Below, piece by piece: positions 57,097 to 64,000 of a DNA stretch of 64,000 bases (position 1 is the first letter of the stretch; the number at the start of each line of letters is the position of its first letter). The stretch is from Sialis fuliginosa (lineage: Eukaryota; Arthropoda; Insecta; Megaloptera; Sialidae). The DNA lies in the NCBI GenBank assembly GCA_961205875.1, contig OY540812.1:28591098-28655097 (forward strand). Direction: 5' to 3'. The notes beneath the pieces are model-generated. The model was given only the letters and a program-made list of their open reading frames with translations, was not told the DNA's origin and ran no database searches. The translations under genes and the position numbers were made by a program.

Positions 57097-57873
57097 GCTT
57101 CCTCGCAATATCGAAGATACGAGAAGCTATGTGATCGTTTCAGATTTAGACAAAAAAAAAGTTCTCTAATTTCAAAATTTTAAATTGATTTATCCGTTTC
57201 ACGTCAAGACAAATACTTTTCGTTCCGTGTCTGTCTGTCTGTCCGTCCGTCCGTCCGTCCGTCTGTCCCCTGAATCCTTGTCACACGCATAACTCATGAA
57301 CCACTGAACCGATATTATTGAAACTTGGTCGGATGGTTGGGTTTCGTTTGAGGACGGTCCCATTTCAAAATCATCAAAATCGTGTGTAAGGGGGAGGGGT
57401 GACACCCCAAAATGTTTCTTTTTTCAAGATATCTCAAGAACGACACATGTTACGAGAAAATTTTATAGAATATTTTTTATAGAGCATTAAATTTCCTATA
57501 ATATGGGTCTACTATGTTTGTTGTAAAATATTCCCTTACAAAGATTTATCTCAATTTATTTTAAAAATTCGTGTTTTGTTTTTCTAAAGTTGATATTTGA
57601 TTGGATATATTAAATGTCATTTTGGCGTTTTAAATGTCACTTTGACGTTTTAAATGTCATTTTGACATTTGCATAAATTTAGATTTAGATTGAAATTGTC
57701 AAAAAATTAAAAATATATGAAAAAATATTCAGGTGCGTTTTAAGAAAACTAAGATTTTTTAGTAAAATTTGTATAAAAATTAAATGATTAACCAATGCCA
57801 GGCAATTTATCTGAACACTATCGGTTTTAGTGAATTTAGCACAAGGAAGCACTGTGCATTTACTTGGCAGATG
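57097..57873 (+). mobile_element. Element B, complete copy 2 (777 bp)
   Basis: Starts GCTTCCTCGCAATATCGAAG and ends TTTACTTGGCAGATG, matching copy 1 with only a few percent difference by eye. Has CTGT/CCGT core at 57230-57265 and three 20-bp units at 57614-57673 (copy 1 has four). Also lacks an ~8-bp stretch present at about 28461 in copy 1. Poly-T on both sides hides the duplication. Confidence 0.75.
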
Positions 57874-57879
57874 TTTTTT

Positions 57880-58835
57880 AGGGGTGAAAACAACCCCTAT
57901 TTATAAAATTGATTAAAGCATTTAATAGATTGAAAACCCGATGAAATATGTCAAATAAAGTTTATTTTATGTTGTAGGCATGATTTATGATGAATTACAA
58001 CATTTTAACCCTTAAAAATCAACCCCTGGAGTGCTGCTTATGACGAAATTTGAAAAGAAATAGCTTGAAAGGTTTTAAAAGTGCTTTCATTAATTATTGC
58101 ACGGTTCAAAATAGAATTTAGTGTTAATTAAAAGCACAAGTCGGCACTGGGTCACGTTTGCTTCTTGTGCTATTCTCTGCCACCTGTCAAAATTTCAAAT
58201 CTATTCATTCAAATTCAAAGAATTATGAGGTGATTACCGTCATTTACTGGACTATAAGTGTAAAATGCGATTTTCAGTCTTTATTTTTAAGTAAACTTCA
58301 AATTGGTGAAAAAATCGTCAAGTATAATACAAGCTTTTGGTATAGCCAAAAGGGGGAAATTGCTCATTTACCCTCCCACCCCCTTCGGACGCTCGTGCCC
58401 CGAGGGGTATCTACTTTTTAGCTATCACGAACCATTTCCAGTTCTGCTCTTTGGAGCGTTATGATTTGAAGAAGGATTGAAGCGAAAGAGCTTCCGCCTA
58501 ATCGAGTTCGAATATTATTTACTATCAGAGAATGACGCGAGTAGTTTTATGAAATGTTCAAAACCTATTCACTATCATTTCTCATATATTTTTTGCATCT
58601 CGTATTTGATATGTAAACACTGAATAAGTTTGTTTGTATAATTTTATTTACAACAGTGAAATGTAGATTTTACATTGCTTTTTAAATTTATTTTCTTTTT
58701 CCAACTTATTTTATATATAGCGACGATTATTATAAAATTCTACAAAGGTTCAAAACTGCTTAATAAGCTTAGAAATAAAAGAAAATTCAAACAATAATAA
58801 ATTTAAATATACATTAAAAACATATCTACTTAAAA
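57880..58835. other. AT-rich sequence, nothing recognised
   Basis: A GC-richer patch near 58370-58410 (CCCACCCCCTTCGGACGCTC) lies next to GTGCCCCGAGGGGTATC. No recognised gene or repeat. Confidence 0.35.
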
Positions 58836-58839
58836 AAAG

Positions 58840-59044
58840 AAATCTACTCAATCGATGAGTTTTCTTCTTAACATAAGATTTGTTTACATCATATGTACCT
58901 ATGTTATTTTTTATTGTGATTTTAGCATTTATATTTTATAGAACTTGTATTTCTATTATTATTTTAATATTGTCCATTTTTTATCCAATAACTATGTTCA
59001 GGCTTATTGACAATAAAGATTTATTATTATTATTGTTATTATTG
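58840..59044 (+). repeat. Possible non-LTR retroelement 3' end
   Basis: Ends TTGACAATAAAGATTTATTATTATTATTG, with an AATAAA signal followed by a short (ATT)n tail at 59018-59043. Insect non-LTR retrotransposons often end with such tails. No reverse transcriptase sequence is upstream, so it would be a strongly 5'-truncated copy. Weak evidence; a gene 3' end is the alternative. Confidence 0.3.
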
Positions 59045-59048
59045 TGAT

Positions 59049-59543
59049 ATAATGTACTGGTCTAGTCTTAAACAGTACCCCAATGTTGGACACTTGTTTA
59101 ATTAAATTTACTAAACTAGAAATATTTGTTGATATTTGATTACTGCCATTTCTGAATCATAATCTATGTATAATACAGTATACACATATAATACAGTATA
59201 CACATTACACATACATACATAACTGTGAAATAGCTGAATTTGAGTACAATCGTTCAATAGCTGTCAAAATGATGGACATTTGAACTAATTACTAGAGTAA
59301 TCTATTTATTAATTATTATATTATTATATCATCTACTTTACATTGTTTCAAATTTTACAATTCTTTATTTAAATTTTTGTGTCGGAGTAGGTACTAATCA
59401 TTTTGTAATCATAAGTAATACATCTCTAAGTGTCCAAACTATAGTCTATTTGTGGACTTTGGTGATTAAATTAATAAGCCCATCAATCCCAAAAACAGTA
59501 TATCTTGATCTTAAAGCGGTCAAGACTGGTACTAGTACCTTAT
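59049..59543 (-). mobile_element. Family A element copy 7
   Basis: Begins ATAATGTACTGGTCTAGTCT and ends CAAGACTGGTACTAGTACCT-TAT. Reverse-orientation A blocks GATTACTGCCATTTCTGAAT, GTCAAAATGATGGACATTTG and ATCATTTTGTAATCATAAGT. Near 59167-59222 an AT/AC-rich repeat (ATAATACAGTATACACAT twice) replaces normal A sequence. Confidence 0.7.
59167..59222 (+). repeat. Small tandem duplication in A copy 7
   Basis: ATAATACAGTATACACAT occurs twice, followed by (CATA)n. Local expansion within the element. Confidence 0.7.
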
Positions 59544-59879
59544 CAAATTTCCACTTAATAACCTTTTGTCTAACGTAGCTTTTCGCAAACTGGGGATCGC
59601 CGAAAATTATTTTCATAACTAACACAATATTAAACATAAATAAGGATCTGGATCTTGGCTTCTAGGTATAAGTTTCGTCGCACATTACAGTGGACATCAT
59701 TAAAGATCTATTGAAAGTAATGAACAGTTTATTTTTATTTTTTTACTATTCAATTATACATATGTACATACTACATATATGCATAATAGGTTATGAGCCC
59801 AGCAAACTTTTCCTTACATTCTATAAATACTAACACCGTATAGTCCTCTCTAGGATCCAGTTTCGTTTAGATCCTCACG

Positions 59880-60250
59880 TAGTAGACCTATATATATGAT
59901 AGGAAATTGAATGCTCTACAAAAAATATCCTATAAAATTTTCACATAACATGTGTCGTTCTTGATATATCGTGAATAAATTAATATTTTGTGATGTCACC
60001 TCTCCCCCTTACACACAATTTTGATGATTTTGAAATGGAACCGTCTTCAAGCAAGAACCAACTATCCAACCAAGTTTCATTAATATCGATTCAGTGACAC
60101 ACACATACACATTCACAGACAAATACGAAAAGTGTGTCTTGATCTGAAAAAGATCAATTTAAACTTTTGAAAGCGGAGAATAATTCTTTTGTCTCATTCT
60201 AAAACGATCACAAAGCTTCTCGTACCTTCGAAATTGCGAGAAAGTAATAA
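59880..60250 (-). repeat. Repeat B copy, reverse, truncated
   Basis: Reverse of B from GTAGACCTATATATATGATA through AAATTGAATGCTCTACAAAA, GATGTCACCTCTCCCCCTTA, GATTTTGAAATGGAACCGTC, CCAACCAAGTTTCATTAATA to AAGCTTCTCGTACCTTCGAA and ATTGCGAGAAAG. The CTGT core has decayed to CACACATACACATTCACAG. The far part with 20-bp repeats is missing. Confidence 0.65.
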
Positions 60251-60259
60251 TTATCAATA

Positions 60260-60775
60260 TTACAACTTCCAGATAAGTTGATCGATGAGTTTTTTTACTA
60301 AAAAAATAGTTACAAAATTTGTTATCGTTGTAAAAATTTATTACAAGATATTTTAAGTTAATGGAAGATAATATTACATTTTTGATAGAAGATGAATCTT
60401 CAGTAATATGTGTAGTGTTTGGCGTTTCTCTTTAGAACATGGCATTCTTGCCTGCCAGTATGAGACACATTCATAATATATGTGCAATTTAATGTTTATA
60501 TAATTTTCATTCATTTCACCGACTGAATTATTAAAAGGAGATAAATCCTTAGAGAATTTACGAATACATATTACCTACATATTCAACGTAATTTAAGAGT
60601 AGGTAAATGTATTTATTTACTGAATTTAATGCTGCGTTCACACGACATGATTTTTCCCGTTACAACAATTATATAATTACGTACATTATTATTTAATGTT
60701 TATTTTGATGATATTTGAAATATAATTTAAAAAAATAATAATTACTTCCTTACACATTTTTTTCAATATGATTGC
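60260..60775. other. AT-rich sequence, nothing recognised
   Basis: No feature recognised. Confidence 0.4.
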
Positions 60776-60779
60776 AACA

Positions 60780-61285
60780 AACATTATAGATAATAATATT
60801 CTCTATAACTTGTATCTTAAACATTTTTTTCTAATAATTCAAAAAATTCAAAAATTGAAGAAATCGATTATTTCCTAAAAAAATCTAGGAGAAAAAATTA
60901 ACAGAGCATAAATTATAGATAATAATATTAAGTATCTACAACTTTAAGCTAAAACATTTTTTTCTGCATTATACCGTTTCAAAAATAATTAGAAAAATTC
61001 AAAAAATGATGAGTAAACATCTGTTTCCGGTTTAGTGACGCTATTCAAATAAAGGAGGTGCACATCTACAGTATACAAAAACTTTAAGTTTAAAATTCCA
61101 TGTTTGTAAGTATCACCGTTTTGGCTGTAGAGTGATCACAGACAGATAGACACGCACAGACACACACACAGACGTCATTGAGATAATAGTCGTACTTGAT
61201 TCAAGGACCCGCAAAACGTGTAATTCCGTTGAAATTTCGAGTTCGAATTTTTTCATGATCACTATACTTTATTATACAGTACATT
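60780..61285 (-). repeat. Repeat D copies, reverse, partly duplicated
   Basis: ATAGATAATAATATT phrase occurs at 60788 and 60917, so the left part is tandemly duplicated. The rest (AGTAAACATCTGTTTCCGGT, TTTTGGCTGTAGAGTGATCA, CGTGTAATTCCGTTGAAAT, CATGATCACTATACTTTATT) is the inverse of the D copy at 14925-15180. The CTGT core appears as CAGACAGATAGACACGCACA. Confidence 0.6.
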
Positions 61286-61289
61286 TCAT

Positions 61290-61740
61290 TTATGTATGCA
61301 AAAGTAAAAACGTTACGGGAAATAACCTATACGGTGCCGTGTAAACGCACTTTTATAAGAGAATATTATATTTCGTCATAATTTAATTTCATGTTAAATA
61401 TGTCGTATATTTTATACTTTGTTTACGTTCAAAATGGACGCCTCTTTGAATTAATATATTTAATATAAATTTTGCCTCATTAAGTTAAATGTTTAAACGT
61501 ATTCTGTACAAAATTATCCAGTTGTTTATTTCTGTATTTGTATTAAGAATTAACAAATCCACTTAATATGATGTAAAATTATCTCATCGCTACAGAAATG
61601 CGAATAAAGGAAGTGGAATGATTTTACGAAAAATAAATTATTAAACGAGGTGAATAACTTTCAATATTGTTACATTATAAAATGGTGTTTCATTTACAAA
61701 AGGAGGAATTACGTTTTAGGCATCAGTACCCGAAATTATA
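61290..61740. other. AT-rich sequence, nothing recognised
   Basis: No feature recognised. Confidence 0.4.
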
Positions 61741-61746
61741 TCAGTA

Positions 61747-61955
61747 CTAATTTACTAATATTATAAATGCGAAACTAACTGTATGTCTGCCTGTTTATTA
61801 CCTTTTCACGGCTAAACCGCTAAACTAATCTTGATAAAATTTGGCAGGAAGATAGCTTACATCCTAAAGAAAAACATAAGCTATAAGCTCGTTTTTATCC
61901 CAAAAATTGGTTAGATAAAAAAATCCACGCGAACGAAGTCGCGGGTAACAGATGG
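61747..61955 (+). mobile_element. Helitron-like repeat (Lep1 type), ~209 bp
   Basis: ACTAATATTATAAATGCGAA, a CTGTATGTCTGCCTGTTTAT core, CCTTTTCACGGCTAAACCGC, ATCTTGATAAAATTTGGCAG, then the hairpin CGCG-AACGAAGT-CGCG and terminal ATGG in place of CTAG. This order is typical of short Helitron-like repeats of Lepidoptera and other insects. Non-coding. Confidence 0.6.
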
Positions 61956-61959
61956 TATT

Positions 61960-62260
61960 TATAATTAAAATTCTGTTATATTCAGTGACACGTTTTAAAA
62001 GTTGGGAATTCTAAGTAGAATATATATTCGAGGTTCTTATTTAAAAAAATGTCGAGTAAAAAATAATTTGAAAAAATTGTTCTTCATAAAAACTATTTGA
62101 AATACTTAGGGCCCTATGAAGTTGCCTAAAGCGCCTACTGTGTAACACGCCACCAGTTATATTACTCATATAATTTCATTTTAAGAATGTTGGTTACAGT
62201 CTTTAAAAGACGAGCGATAAGAAGGGACCGATTAAATCGTCTATATCGGTGCATATTTGT
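61960..62260. other. Sequence left of the mariner relic
   Basis: No copy of the mariner terminal repeat was found here. The left end of the transposon is therefore missing or too diverged. Nothing else recognised. Confidence 0.4.
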
Positions 62261-62264
62261 CTGA

Positions 62265-63109
62265 GTTATGCTTCGTGAAATTATGTTGAATGACTACAAA
62301 GTGAAACTGAGCGAGCTAGCTAACACCATAAGCATCTCAAAGAAACGTTCTGGTCATATCCTTCATAAATGTTTACATATAAAAAAGCTTGGTGCGCGAA
62401 GGGTACCGCGTTTTTTAACAATCGACCAAAATATGAACGTGTTCGACTTTCAAAGCAAAATGCACTGTTTCACCGCAATAAGAAGGATTTTTTCATGCGA
62501 TTAGTGACAATGGATAAAACACGGATCCATTACTACACAAGTCGGCAGTCAACAGAATGGTTATTGCCTGATGAAAGCCGCCCGAAACGCCCAAAAACGC
62601 AACAGTCGGCCGATAAAGTTCTTGTTAGTATTTTTTGGGGTGCACATGGTATAATATTTATTGAATACCTTCAACATGGTAGAACAATCAACCAAGAATA
62701 TCACTGTACATTACTGGATCGATTGAACGACGAAGTCAAAGCAAAACGGCCGCAAATGGCAAAGAAAAAAATGCTGTTTTTCCAAAACAATACACCATCT
62801 CACAAGGCTCACGTTACGAGCGATAAATTGAAGGAATTGCGCTATGAATTGGTTCTGCACTCACCGTATTCTCCTGACCTGGTCTCCAGCGACTACTATC
62901 TTTTTCAGAAATTGAAAATGTGGCTCTCTGACAAAAGATTTTACTTTAATGAAGAGGTCGAGTTGGAAACAAACCGGCATCGAAATGTTAGAGGACCGTT
63001 GGAACAAGTGCATTACTCTAGATAGAGATTATGTCGAAGAATAAAAGAATTTTTTCATTAAAAAAAACGTTTTTTCATTGTTAGGCCAAAGACTTTTCAG
63101 CCCATCTAG
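62265..63109 (+). mobile_element. Mariner element, 5'-truncated
   Basis: The right terminal repeat (63081-63109) reads TTAGGCCAAAGACTTTTCAG then CCCATCTAG, and is followed by TA (63110-63111), the mariner target. The upstream transposase relic has DD34D geometry. The left terminal repeat and about the first quarter of the transposase are absent. The region is clearly less AT-rich than the flanks, marking a later arrival. Confidence 0.85.
62268..63044 (+). pseudogene. Mariner transposase (DD34D), disrupted
   Basis: Mariner transposase cuts and pastes its element at TA. Three frames must be joined. Frame 1 (62268 to about 62430) gives KLSELANTISISKKRSGHIL and ARRVPRFLTIDQ, the second helix-turn-helix region. 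Frame 2 (about 62430 to 62975) gives the catalytic domain: first Asp in VTMDKT (codon 62513), then KRPQMAKKKMLFFQNNTPSH, where the second Asp is Asn (AAC, 62786), and third Asp in YSPDLVSSDYYLF (62891). Second and third positions are separated by 34 residues, the mariner spacing. Frame 3 (62979-63044) gives IEMLEDRWNKCI and ends in TAA. The first Asp is followed by Lys where Glu is usual. An intact family member has ~345 residues; about 85-90 N-terminal residues are missing. Certainly inactive. Confidence 0.9.
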
Positions 63110-63111
63110 TA

Positions 63112-63420
63112 TATCCGTTTTCGGTTACCAGTTTTCTCTCAGAATATAAAATTTTCTTCATAGGCAATTCTTAAATATAATATTTGACCTTCCTATATTT
63201 TGTCATTTTTGAGTCCCAGCGTCTACAGACCGATAGACATACATATATGTAGGTATAGCGGGCCCTATTTTGTGTCCCTGTGCTCTCCCATAAACAGTCA
63301 CATACACACACAAAACACACAGATAACATGAAGATATGATTACACGAAGGAGCTGTCAGAAAGAAGAAGATATATATGGTGAAAATAGCCTAAGTGGATT
63401 TTTCCAAGAAAATTTAAATT
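63112..63420 (-). repeat. Repeat D fragment right of mariner
   Basis: CCGTTTTCGGTTACCAG, AATATAAAATTTTCTTCATA, TATATTTTGTCATTTTTGAG and GCGTCTACAGACCGATAGAC, then GTGAAAATAGCCTAAGTGGA, follow the D reverse-strand order. The mariner seems to have landed inside or beside this D copy. Confidence 0.5.
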
Positions 63421-63424
63421 ACGA

Positions 63425-64000
63425 AAATATGTGTCATAAGGTACATATGTACCTCATTTTAATTCTAAATATATTTCATATAAATGTATAAAAAAATAAA
63501 ATCATTCAAGCAAAGAAGCCAAACATATTATTTTACATATGTATAAATTTTCTGTTTGCTTCCTTTTCTTTTGAAATATTAATCCTGTTTTCAAACATAT
63601 CTTTCAGAAAAATATTTTATATCCAAATTGAAAAGAAGTCCCGCGTATACTTATATATCTTGAAGAGGTTCTTTTTAGAAGTTCTTATTAAAATATCATT
63701 ACGAGTATTAATAATATATATTTCTCAAGTTACTTTTTACATTTTTTTGAGAATCTTTTAAAGTATAAATTGATCTTGTTGTTATTAATTTTATTGGATA
63801 CTGTTACAAAGGGAAATATTTTTAATAAAAAAATGTTAAAAAGTTAATATCATTTTTAATATATCTTAATATTTTTATTCTTTAGCTTCTTTACAACTTT
63901 TTTAATTTGTTTAAACTTTATTTTGGATTTAAACATTATTCCTACACTTGTTTTAGGTTGATTTGATGTCAAGTTTTTTTTTTTTAATTTCTCTTATTAT
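63425..64000. other. AT-rich sequence to window end
   Basis: Homopolymer-rich. No feature recognised. Confidence 0.4.

Noticed and set aside
1-64000. Search by eye for tRNA, rRNA, snRNA, CRISPR or viral genes
   Set aside because: No cloverleaf with A and B boxes, rRNA-like sequence, spaced repeats or viral protein motifs were recognised. Diverged copies could be missed without software.

Overview
This window looks like intergenic or intronic DNA from an insect or other arthropod nuclear genome. It is strongly AT-rich and full of stop codons. It holds a short (TTAGG)4 run (the insect-type telomere unit), a mariner-family DD34D transposase relic, a Penelope-like retroelement relic, canonical Helitrons, and many MITEs and foldback elements. 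The CTGT-core repeats and an element ending in a GCGAGCGAAGCCGCG-like hairpin are of kinds seen in Lepidoptera and Hemiptera, but the order cannot be fixed from this sequence. No intact cellular protein-coding gene, tRNA, rRNA or CRISPR array was found. Most open frames are short chance frames or readings through repeats.

Layout. 0-13 kb: a ~460 bp terminal-inverted-repeat element (family A), a hAT MITE with near-perfect 8-bp target duplication, a 140-bp tandem array, an ~880 bp foldback, a TA-flanked MITE, and a MITE at 9.17-11.09 kb that took two independent insertions; then Helitron copies. 13-22 kb: the full-length A copy, a foldback with ~475 bp arms, a third A copy split by another foldback whose arms read as a short protein, the TTAGG run, a canonical A|TC...CTAG|T Helitron, and a further foldback. 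22-29 kb: a 258-bp tandem duplication, a pair of ~230 bp inverted arms 1.2 kb apart, and element B (812 bp) nested in element C with a 6-bp target duplication. 30-38 kb: A copy 4 and several hAT-type MITEs, one nested inside another TIR element. 39-46 kb: a second copy of repeat H carrying a different Helitron, the Penelope-like relic with inverted ends that each carry a hammerhead-like motif, a 416-bp foldback, a tandem pair of C units, a less repetitive moderate-GC island (43.74-44.11 kb), a MITE with TAA duplication, and a 634-bp Helitron. 46-64 kb: D-family fragments, hAT, piggyBac-like (TTAA) and other MITEs, A copies 5-7, the second long B copy, and a mariner pseudogene near 62.3-63.1 kb.

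The window reads as a stratified record of transposition. Several insertions can be checked internally because an uninterrupted paralogue lies elsewhere in the same window: B into C, hAT into the 9.2-kb MITE, two different Helitrons into two copies of H, and the piggyBac-like element into A. Only two protein-coding relics are clear: the mariner transposase (two frameshifts, second catalytic Asp changed to Asn) and the C-terminal endonuclease-linked tail of a Penelope-like element. All identities and boundaries were read by eye; none were computed.
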